Of a stretch of 5,529 nt of DNA, positions 1 through 4,428 are shown piece after piece. Origin of the DNA: Lachnoclostridium phytofermentans (lineage in GTDB: Bacteria > Bacillota > Clostridia > Lachnospirales > Lachnospiraceae); contig DPVV01000179.1 in NCBI GenBank assembly GCA_003526525.1, forward strand, positions 1-5,529. The letters are read 5' to 3'. Made by a program: the position numbers and the translations under genes. Each line of letters begins with the position of its first letter. Within the stretch, counting starts at the first letter, position 1. The notes under the pieces are model-generated. The model saw nothing but the letters and a program-made list of their open reading frames with translations. It was not told the DNA's origin and did not search any database.

Positions 1-230
1 CCGCACTCTAAACAGTATTTATGAGTACTTAGACTATCTGAGCTGTATATTGCTCCTCCGCACACAGGACATTCAAAATAGTTAGCATCCTCGTCTATGT
101 AGCTTGGTCTTTGCGGTACCTGTTTCCCAAGAGCCTTTATTGATAGATATATTACCCCTTCTTCTAAATCCAGCATTTGAAACGCATAGCCAAAGTCTTT
201 TAGCCTTTGTATTGCTTCTTGATCTGTCAT
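1..230 (-). CDS. Small zinc-ribbon phage protein, 3' end outside the window
   Basis: The reading frame starts at ATG (228-230) and stays open for 76 codons to the window edge, so its C-terminus is missing. The start is chosen because GGAGG (240-244) sits 9 bases upstream; another ATG 4 bases further upstream is in a different frame. The N-terminus (MTDQEAIQRLKDFGYAFQML) looks helical. It is followed by a CPVC pair (Cys54, Cys57) and a CLEC pair (Cys73, Cys76), the spacing of a single zinc ribbon. Such small zinc-ribbon proteins are common in Firmicutes phage early regions, but I know of no assigned function. It is the gene beyond the terminator at 262-294 and has no obvious promoter of its own, so it would depend on readthrough. 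Confidence 0.8.
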   Translation of the reverse strand, partial: MTDQEAIQRLKDFGYAFQMLDLEEGVIYLSIKALGKQVPQRPSYIDEDANYFECPVCGGAIYSSDSLSTHKYCLEC

Positions 231-261
231 ACATGCTTACCTCCGTTCTATTTTTCCGCAT

Positions 262-294
262 AAAAAAACCAACCATCGAATATTGACGGTTGGT
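262..294 (-). terminator. Rho-independent terminator of the 92-residue zinc protein gene
   Basis: Read on the minus strand, ACCAACC (294-288) pairs with GGTTGGT (274-268), a perfect 7-bp stem around a 13-base loop, followed at once by seven T (268-262). It begins 7 bases after the stop codon at 301-303. The 5' arm and loop are also part of a 14-bp inverted repeat with the promoter region at 625-638, so this hairpin has a possible competing fold. Confidence 0.8.
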
Positions 295-298
295 ATAA
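278..298 (+). repeat. Left arm of a long-range inverted repeat
   Basis: GAATATTGACGGTT (278-291) is the exact reverse complement of 625-638. After a 5-base gap in the alignment a further 7 bases match (GGTATAA, 292-298, against 613-619), giving 21 matching bases. The arm covers the loop and 5' arm of the terminator at 262-294. Confidence 0.85.
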
Positions 299-300
299 AA

Positions 301-579
301 TTAAATGCCTTCATATTTGGGATATTCACCTTTGTATAATTGTCCGTTTTCGCAATCAGGACAGTAACAATAATGATGATTAAATTTGTCTATTGCTCTA
401 TCGTAACAAATATACATTTCTAATGTTCCTGGGTCGGCAAGTCTATCAAATTCTCTTTCAAAACCTTCTCTATCACCTTCATCAACAACTTTAATTCTTC
501 CCCTGTTAGTGCATTTAGGACAGAAATTTTCTTTCTTAGATGTAAAACTTGAAAAACCAGTATTTTTAATCAATTCCAT
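301..579 (-). CDS. 92-residue cysteine-rich zinc-binding protein, own promoter
   Basis: The start is ATG (577-579), preceded by an AAAGGGG ribosome site 7 bases away. Two cysteine clusters stand out: Cys20 and Cys23 in CPKCTNRGRI, and Cys71, Cys73 and Cys76 in CYCPDCENGQL. Both read as CxxCxxxG units like those of DnaJ-type zinc-binding hairpins, so a structural zinc site is likely. Between them lies an acidic segment (DEGDREGFEREFDRLAD, about residues 33-49). I do not recognise a named family. Unlike its neighbours it is a separate transcription unit, with a near-consensus promoter at 612-640 and a terminator at 262-294, though readthrough from the cytosine methyltransferase could also reach it. 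Independent expression from within a lytic operon is typical of phage accessory genes active in the lysogen, which is inference here. Confidence 0.8.
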   Translation of the reverse strand: MELIKNTGFSSFTSKKENFCPKCTNRGRIKVVDEGDREGFEREFDRLADPGTLEMYICYDRAIDKFNHHYCYCPDCENGQLYKGEYPKYEGI

Positions 580-611
580 ATTACTTCCCCTTTCATGTCT
601 ATGATAGGAGA

Positions 612-640
612 ATTATACCATTTAAACCGTCAATATTCAA
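612..640 (-). promoter_or_regulatory. Vegetative (sigma-A type) promoter for the 92-residue gene
   Basis: On the minus strand: -35 TTGAAT (640-635), a 17-base spacer, and -10 TATAAT (617-612) with the TG extension (TGG before TATAAT). Transcription would begin near 605, about 25 bases before the ATG at 579. The spacer holds the right arm of the inverted repeat. Confidence 0.75.
613..638 (-). repeat. Right arm of a long-range inverted repeat
   Basis: On the minus strand this reads GAATATTGACGGTT (638-625), then TAAAT, then GGTATAA (619-613). It matches the plus strand at 278-298 except for the extra TAAAT. It lies upstream of the transcription start of the local promoter, so only transcripts arriving from the upstream operon would contain it. 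Confidence 0.85.
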
Positions 641-685
641 TTGCCAAAGTTCAACGCTATATTTCTTTATCCTCCGTATTACGAC

Positions 686-2239
686 TTAAAACATCTGTTT
701 AAATATAGCCATAATCACTGCTTTTACTATGCTGTTACCGGCTTGCTTGTATAGCTGAGAGTTACTATTGACCTGTTCTGCCTTGTAGAAATCTTCATCT
801 AAGAAATCCATCAATCTCCAACACTCCAAAGGTATTAACTTTCTTATGCGGTATTGACTCTCTATTCTGCATACTCCAGTTGTCTCTGCTGTGAGCGTAG
901 GACATGTGTTTCCTCCGTTTTGAACTCTACCTCGCCTAGTTTTTGAGCTAGGGAAACTTAGGTCTGCCACCCCCCCTACAACACATTCTTCATATCCTTT
1001 TGCTGTTGCTTGCTTTATTGCTACCTTTTCGAGTAGTAAATTATCTTTTTGTACTGTTGTTAAAGTATTACTTATTCCGTCAGTGCGTGGCTGTAATTCA
1101 GTCATATTATGTCGGCTCTCTGATATTTCACCGCTTTCATATGCTTTTCTAATTTTCTTACCGTACTCTGTACGTTTTGGTGTTAATACAAAACGTTCAA
1201 CAACCGCAATTCCTGTTGACCTCTGATTACTGATTCCACAATCGTATCTCGCTGTAATACAATTACTAATATCCCGTGCTTGTGGTTCGTTTATCGTACA
1301 GTCTACAATAGTTCTGTTTCCATTTATCTGATTAGTACTAATGAGCTTTTGTATTAATTTTTGTGCTTTTTCATTATTTAGATAATACTTTTCATCAACT
1401 TCATTCTCTAGGTAATCTTTTACCGTCTTATTAATTGTTATTGGCTTTGGAAACTTGTAATTGTAATTACCTAGTATCGATACCATGAAACAACGTTCCC
1501 TATTCTGCGCCACTCCAAAATCTTTAGCGTTTAGTATCTCAACATAATTTGAATATCCTTTAGACGTTAGGAAGTCTTGCCATAATTGAAAATCCTTAAT
1601 GTTTGCATCTGATATTACTTGAGGAACGTTCTCCATTAATAATACCTGTGGAAGATTCTCTGTTTCATTAAGCAGCCTTTCGACTTCCCACAATGACCCT
1701 GACCTGGTACCACTACCTTTAGTCATTCCTCTTTGTTTGCCGGCTACGCTTAAATCTTGACAAGGAAATGAGTAGGTTAGTATGTAGCTATACTTATCTG
1801 TATCAACAATATCTAAGTCTTTGCCATTGAAATTATACACACTGCATAGGTTGTGAGTAGCTTTAATTGCATTGTAGGTATTTCTTTGCCACTGTTCACC
1901 TTTGTTTTTTATCTGCTCATATGTCATAGGAGACTTTCCATCTATCGAAATACCAAGTTTATATAAAATAGTTTGTAGTCTATCTTTCTCAATACCAATG
2001 CTGTAATCTCCATTATCATCTGACATATGAATAGCTTTATACGAAACACATACATTAACTTCCCATTCTGCTATTTTGTAATGCTCAAAATCTGCACCTA
2101 AATCTCTGAGTGCCATTGCTTGGCTACCTACACCTGCGAACAATTCTATTAGCCTAATAGGCTTGTCTATTTTAAATGGCTGTCTTATAACATCAAAGAT
2201 AGACATTTGATCATTACACTCATAATTACTAAAATCCAT
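686..2239 (-). CDS. C5-cytosine-specific DNA methyltransferase (phage, solitary)
   Basis: Transfers a methyl group from SAM to carbon 5 of cytosine in a specific DNA site. All key motifs of the family appear in order in the 517 residues: motif I FAGVGS (34-39, SAM binding), motif IV SFPCQ with catalytic Cys160, motif VI ENV (204-206), motif VIII QNRER (245-249), motif IX RKLIPLECWRLMDF (466-479) and motif X GNSI (501-504). The target-recognition region (about 260-455) is large and carries three related SN/CxTLT segments, so the protein is longer than minimal enzymes; the target cannot be read from sequence. No restriction enzyme is next to it, so phage DNA protection is the likely role. The start is uncertain: ATG 2237-2239 has no close ribosome site but follows a hairpin; Met12 (2204-2206) is an alternative with a weak site. 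A G7 run (970-976) lies in codons for VGGVAD. Confidence 0.95.
   Translation of the reverse strand: MDFSNYECNDQMSIFDVIRQPFKIDKPIRLIELFAGVGSQAMALRDLGADFEHYKIAEWEVNVCVSYKAIHMSDDNGDYSIGIEKDRLQTILYKLGISIDGKSPMTYEQIKNKGEQWQRNTYNAIKATHNLCSVYNFNGKDLDIVDTDKYSYILTYSFPCQDLSVAGKQRGMTKGSGTRSGSLWEVERLLNETENLPQVLLMENVPQVISDANIKDFQLWQDFLTSKGYSNYVEILNAKDFGVAQNRERCFMVSILGNYNYKFPKPITINKTVKDYLENEVDEKYYLNNEKAQKLIQKLISTNQINGNRTIVDCTINEPQARDISNCITARYDCGISNQRSTGIAVVERFVLTPKRTEYGKKIRKAYESGEISESRHNMTELQPRTDGISNTLTTVQKDNLLLEKVAIKQATAKGYEECVVGGVADLSFPSSKTRRGRVQNGGNTCPTLTAETTGVCRIESQYRIRKLIPLECWRLMDFLDEDFYKAEQVNSNSQLYKQAGNSIVKAVIMAIFKQMF
970..976 (-). repeat. G7 homopolymer inside the cytosine methyltransferase gene
   Basis: Seven consecutive C on the plus strand (G on the coding strand) encode part of VGGVAD (around residues 421-426), in the target-recognition half of the enzyme. 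A slip of one base would truncate the protein before motifs IX and X. Confidence 0.9.
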
Positions 2240-2283
2240 TCGTGTACGTCTACACGAGGTCGACCTCTATTACCTAGGATTAT
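2185..2283 (-). pseudogene. Possible remnant or leader ORF ahead of the cytosine methyltransferase
   Basis: A 32-codon open frame lies between the 31-residue gene and the methyltransferase. It begins with ATA (2281-2283), not a normal start, yet AAAGGA sits 5 bases upstream, ideal spacing for a start there. The first residues read ILGNRGRPRVDVHEW, which resembles the N-terminus of phage helix-turn-helix or small-terminase-like proteins (from memory); the rest does not. It overlaps the methyltransferase start. It may be the remains of a gene whose ATG became ATA, a leader peptide, or chance. Confidence 0.2.
2240..2267 (-). promoter_or_regulatory. Two overlapping palindromes immediately upstream of the methyltransferase ATG
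   Basis: TCGTGTA-GACG-TACACGA (2240-2257) is a 7-bp hairpin whose last base abuts the ATG. Overlapping it by 2 bases, GAGGTCGACCTC (2256-2267) is a perfect 12-bp palindrome. The only ribosome-site-like sequence (GAGG, 2264-2267) is about 24 bases from the ATG, too far unless the hairpin folds, in which case it would be about 6 bases away. The site could instead be an operator. Confidence 0.45.
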
Positions 2284-2295
2284 GTTTTTCCTTTC

Positions 2296-2391
2296 TTACT
2301 TCTTAACCTTAGCTACCTTAAATACATCGTTCTTCTGTGGCTTTAACTGCGCCAATAATCTATTCTTTTTATTCGCTCTAGACTTTCCCAT
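2296..2391 (-). CDS. 31-residue strongly basic protein
   Basis: ATG (2389-2391) follows AAAGGAG by 5 bases, an excellent ribosome site. The product begins MGKSRANKKNRLLAQLKPQK and ends KVAKVKK, with 9 Lys, 2 Arg and a single acidic residue, so it would bind nucleic acid or an acidic partner. It lies 13 bases downstream of the acidic 45-residue gene and 56 bases upstream of the cytosine methyltransferase. I do not recognise a family. The strong ribosome site and its place in the operon argue that it is real despite its length. Confidence 0.6.
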   Translation of the reverse strand: MGKSRANKKNRLLAQLKPQKNDVFKVAKVKK

Positions 2392-2404
2392 GTGAACTCC
2401 TTTA

Positions 2405-2542
2405 CTATTCGAAGTTTTCTAGCACTTCATAAATTTCTTCCTCTAAGCTCTGCTTATCATCCTCTATGTAGCAATCTTGGATTGCTTCAAAATCACTCCA
2501 TATAACCTCTGTAATTACCTTTGCTAATTCTTGTCTAGTCAT
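2405..2542 (-). CDS. 45-residue acidic protein
   Basis: ATG (2540-2542) is preceded by AAAGGA with about 6 bases of spacing. The product starts MTRQELAKVITEVIWSDFEA and contains 14 Asp/Glu against 3 Lys/Arg, and is predicted to be mostly helical. It sits 24 bases after the small methyltransferase and directly before the basic 31-residue gene, whose ribosome site begins just past this gene's stop (TAG, 2405-2407). No family recognised. The opposite charges of the two adjacent products suggest that they might interact. Confidence 0.65.
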   Translation of the reverse strand: MTRQELAKVITEVIWSDFEAIQDCYIEDDKQSLEEEIYEVLENFE

Positions 2543-2566
2543 GATTATTCCTTTCCGCTAACTTAG

Positions 2567-3040
2567 TTAGCTAATTCCTTTCATAAATACAAGCCAATGT
2601 GTTTTACTCTTCTTGTTACCGAATAATGGTTTATATCCAATTGCATTAAGTACTTCTTTTAATTTGATTTGATCCTCATTCCATTTGAAAATTAGCACTC
2701 CATTATCTTCTAGTACCCTCATGCACTCTTTGAATCCTTGCTTTATATCCTGTCTCCAAGTATCAGTATTAAGCTTTCCGTACTTCTTGGCCAACCATGA
2801 ACTTTCTCCTGCATTGATTAAGTGAGGAGGATCATATACTACTAAACGAAACGATTTATCTTCAAAAGGCATATTCCGAAAGTCTGCAACAACATCTGGC
2901 TTAACTTCTAGTGACCTACCATCACACAATGTATCTTCAAGTGTACGATTGTCCATGAAAACTACATTCTCATTCTGCTTATCAAACCAAAACATTCGAC
3001 TTCCGCAACATGCATCTAATATTGGTTTTATTTCTGTCAC
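2567..3040 (-). CDS. Small class I SAM-dependent methyltransferase
   Basis: The 157-residue product matches a methyltransferase family that I recall from many Firmicutes phages. Visible hallmarks are the SAM-binding start LDACCGSRMFWFDK (8-21, a degenerate motif I), an acidic residue after the second strand (VVFMDNR, 26-32), ADF at 52-54, the catalytic-type motif DPPH (70-73) and the C-terminal GNKKSKTHWLVFMK (141-154). DPP followed by an aromatic residue marks N6-adenine and N4-cytosine DNA methyltransferases; here His replaces the aromatic, so DNA as substrate is likely but not proven. The start is GTG (3038-3040), directly after a G-run that supplies its first G; no ATG precedes motif I. 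GGAAG (about 3057-3061) is rather far upstream to be an ideal ribosome site. It follows the 52-residue gene by 37 bases. Confidence 0.85.
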   Translation of the reverse strand: MTEIKPILDACCGSRMFWFDKQNENVVFMDNRTLEDTLCDGRSLEVKPDVVADFRNMPFEDKSFRLVVYDPPHLINAGESSWLAKKYGKLNTDTWRQDIKQGFKECMRVLEDNGVLIFKWNEDQIKLKEVLNAIGYKPLFGNKKSKTHWLVFMKGIS

Positions 3041-3047
3041 CCCCCCC
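3040..3047 (-). repeat. G8 homopolymer fused to the methyltransferase start codon
   Basis: Eight G on the coding strand run into TG, so the last G is the first base of the GTG start. Changes in run length would not shift the reading frame but would alter the distance to any ribosome site upstream. Confidence 0.9.
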
Positions 3048-3077
3048 GTGAAGTTACTTCCGTAAATCTCGATTTAA

Positions 3078-3236
3078 CTAATCAATTCTATATCTATTTT
3101 TTAATCTTTTTGCTTCTTCTGCGTATTTTTTAAGTACTGTCTTTTCCTGGATAAGTTCCTTCTCTGTAGCACAAGGCCTTTTAATGTAAGCCTGTAAAGC
3201 GTGTTTAATAATCTGTGTTTCAGCATACTGATTCAT
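3078..3236 (-). CDS. 52-residue helical protein, unknown function
   Basis: The start is ATG (3234-3236); the in-frame TAA close upstream leaves no other choice. A strong AGGAGG lies 15 bases upstream, longer spacing than usual, with an A-rich stretch between. The product (start MNQYAETQIIKHALQAYIKR) has a Lys/Glu-rich C-terminal half (about residues 25-50) that should form an amphipathic helix or short coiled coil. No family recognised. It is the first leftward gene after the inverted DUF4145 gene, and I see no clear minus-strand promoter for it in 3237-3341, so it probably still depends on transcription coming from the right. Confidence 0.6.
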   Translation of the reverse strand: MNQYAETQIIKHALQAYIKRPCATEKELIQEKTVLKKYAEEAKRLKNRYRID

Positions 3237-3283
3237 TTTTTCTTATTATCGCCTCCTCGGCCTAACTATTTATTACAATTTAG

Positions 3284-3311
3284 TTGATTTATCCCTATTT
3301 TTTGATAAGAT
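3284..3311 (+). promoter_or_regulatory. Candidate promoter of the DUF4145 gene
   Basis: TTGATT (3284-3289), a 16-base spacer and TAAGAT (3306-3311) form a moderate vegetative promoter about 30 bases before the TTG start. The region is very A+T-rich, so chance resemblance is possible. Confidence 0.4.
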
Positions 3312-3323
3312 ATATTTATCAAA
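3301..3323. promoter_or_regulatory. 8-bp inverted repeat, candidate operator
   Basis: TTTGATAA (3301-3308) and TTATCAAA (3316-3323) are perfect inverted arms separated by 7 bases. The repeat covers the proposed -10 of the rightward promoter and the expected transcription start, where a dimeric repressor would block it. No T-run follows, so it is not a terminator. Confidence 0.45.
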
Positions 3324-3341
3324 TGAAAGGATGGGCTTGCT

Positions 3342-4088
3342 TTGAATAATACTTATAACGCTAAGTTACTTAATACTGACGAAATGATTGATGTTGAAGT
3401 TGAAGAAGTTTCAGTGTGTCCAAGATGTAAAAAAGGAATGAAGCCTTTGCATTTATATTCAGTTGTAATGATGGATAATAACATACTAAGAAAAAATTAT
3501 TTTCCTGTAGATGATGAATATAATGACTTTACATCACCTGCTAAAATGGAATCATTTTTGTTATGCTCAATTTGTTATCAATCATTTCTGGCTGAATACA
3601 ATATTGAAGTAAAATGTGAGGATAATGAATTTAATTATAATGGTGATGATGCTTTTTCACTTTCTCCAAATACATATATAGAAGAATCATTTGACAAATC
3701 AATAAACGATATCTCTCCTCAATTTGTAAAAATATACAATCAAGCATTAGCAGCTGAAACTAATAACCTAGACGAAATAGCTGGTCTTGGGTATAGAAAA
3801 TCACTTGAATTTTTAATTAAAGATTTCTCTATTTATAAATGTCCTAAAGATATTGATCTTATTAAAAAGGCTCCATTAAGTCAGTGTATTAATAAATATA
3901 TTGACATTGAAAGTATCAGGACATTAGCAGAACGTTCTACCTGGATAGGTAATGATGAAGCTCACTACATACGCAAGCATGAGGATCGTGATATATCCCA
4001 TATGAAAGCATTTATTAAAGCGACTGTATATTTCATTGGAATGATATTAATAACCGATGATGCTGCCTCTATGCTTCCGAAGAAGTAA
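3342..4088 (+). CDS. DUF4145-domain protein with N-terminal zinc-ribbon-like segment; accessory (moron) gene
   Basis: The only rightward gene. The start is TTG (3342-3344), about 11 bases after AAAGG; an upstream in-frame TGA (3324-3326) excludes an earlier start. In the 248-residue product, CPRC (26-29) and CSIC (75-78) suggest a zinc site. Residues about 128-232 carry the DUF4145 pattern: IYNQALAAE, GLGYRKSLEFLIKDF (148-162) and WIGNDEAHYIRKHEDRD (201-217). I recall DUF4145 as a helical domain discussed alongside HEPN-type proteins and found near restriction or defence genes; no canonical HEPN R-x(4-6)-H motif is visible here, so nuclease activity is not supported. Two 60-base stretches counted are 25-28% GC, against 38% in a stretch of the cytosine methyltransferase gene, suggesting separate acquisition. 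It overlaps the opposing gene by 20 bases at the 3' end. Function unknown; phage exclusion is a guess from context. Confidence 0.85.
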   Translation: MNNTYNAKLLNTDEMIDVEVEEVSVCPRCKKGMKPLHLYSVVMMDNNILRKNYFPVDDEYNDFTSPAKMESFLLCSICYQSFLAEYNIEVKCEDNEFNYNGDDAFSLSPNTYIEESFDKSINDISPQFVKIYNQALAAETNNLDEIAGLGYRKSLEFLIKDFSIYKCPKDIDLIKKAPLSQCINKYIDIESIRTLAERSTWIGNDEAHYIRKHEDRDISHMKAFIKATVYFIGMILITDDAASMLPKK

Positions 4089-4296
4089 TTATGAGTGATT
4101 CTGTGACCGCTTTTACTTCATGTTCAACTAATGGAATACAGTGTTCAATATCCATTTCAGCTAAGAATCTTCCTTCAAAGTCCCAGTATTGAGTTACTTC
4201 TCTTACTGGGTCTTTTTCTGTGCCTAGACCTCTTTTAGATTTTGTTTCAATTACTTGTATAACCTTTGCACTTTTTGTTCCATCTGCTCTAACCAT
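4069..4296 (-). CDS. 75-residue conserved phage protein, unknown function
   Basis: ATG (4294-4296) follows GAGG by 7 bases. The product opens MVRADGTKSAKVIQVIETK and contains GLGTEKDPVREVTQYWD (23-39), a pattern that I recall from many short hypothetical proteins of Firmicutes prophages, where it often ends soon after the YWD segment. Here the chain runs on for about 36 residues to VTESLIITSSEA, and the last 20 bases overlap the 3' end of the opposing DUF4145 gene, so the C-terminus may have been altered when that gene arrived. It lies 28 bases after the 27-residue membrane peptide. No function is known to me. Confidence 0.75.
   Translation of the reverse strand: MVRADGTKSAKVIQVIETKSKRGLGTEKDPVREVTQYWDFEGRFLAEMDIEHCIPLVEHEVKAVTESLIITSSEA
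4182..4219 (+). terminator. Candidate terminator of the DUF4145 gene, inside the opposing gene
   Basis: CCCAGTA (4182-4188) pairs with TACTGGG (4204-4210), with an inner GAG/CTC pairing, followed by TCTTTTTCT. It lies about 94 bases past the DUF4145 stop and is read on the plus strand. Because the same bases encode DPVREVTQYWD on the other strand, chance cannot be excluded. Confidence 0.45.
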
Positions 4297-4324
4297 CTTT
4301 TATCCTCACTTTCTGATTTGACTG

Positions 4325-4408
4325 CTATTTCTCCTTGCTGCCTACAAACAATGCTAGTATTAAAATTCCTACTATCTCACCTAATACAAATGATATGATA
4401 TACCACAT
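4325..4408 (-). CDS. 27-residue single-span membrane peptide
   Basis: ATG (4406-4408) follows AAGGGGG by about 6 bases. The product is one hydrophobic helix (about residues 1-22, starting MWYIISFVLGEIVGILILAL) with a short charged tail SKEK, so it should insert in the cell membrane with the tail exposed. Peptides of this kind, opening with MWYIISF or similar and carrying Gly-spaced aliphatic residues, recur in Firmicutes phage early regions; DUF3789-type proteins are a possible match, from memory. It fits between the zinc-finger gene (20 bases upstream) and the 75-residue gene (28 bases downstream). The role is unknown. Confidence 0.65.
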   Translation of the reverse strand: MWYIISFVLGEIVGILILALFVGSKEK

Positions 4409-4428
4409 AAGCTACCCCCTTGATTCGG

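Noticed and set aside
82..286. Overlapping reading frames of about 60 codons on both strands near the left end.
   Set aside because: They overlap the zinc-ribbon gene at 1-230, which has the ribosome site and cysteine motif; the others have low-complexity or unnatural composition and run across the terminator.
628..688. In-frame continuation of the cytosine methyltransferase beyond its TAA, with a GGAGG inside.
   Set aside because: Only about two dozen open codons and no start codon at a sensible distance; a run of this length is likely by chance, and the enzyme ends naturally after motif X.
2207..2395. A 62-codon hydrophobic plus-strand frame.
   Set aside because: No ribosome site; it is antisense to the basic 31-residue gene and the methyltransferase leader, and its Phe/Leu richness is the mirror of Lys/Glu codons.
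3040..3076. Frame-switching phase variation of the small methyltransferase by the G8 run.
   Set aside because: Neither alternative frame upstream contains a usable start codon before a stop, so slippage could only alter spacing, not turn a longer frame on or off.
3237..3341. Leftward promoter for the genes from 3236 onwards.
   Set aside because: TTGATA (3322-3317) has no acceptable -10 at 16-18 bases, and other combinations are weak.
4082..4119. GAAGTAA/TTACTTC inverted repeat just after the DUF4145 stop, considered as its terminator.
   Set aside because: The loop is 24 bases, the stem is A+T-rich and no T-run follows; the hairpin at 4182-4219 fits better.
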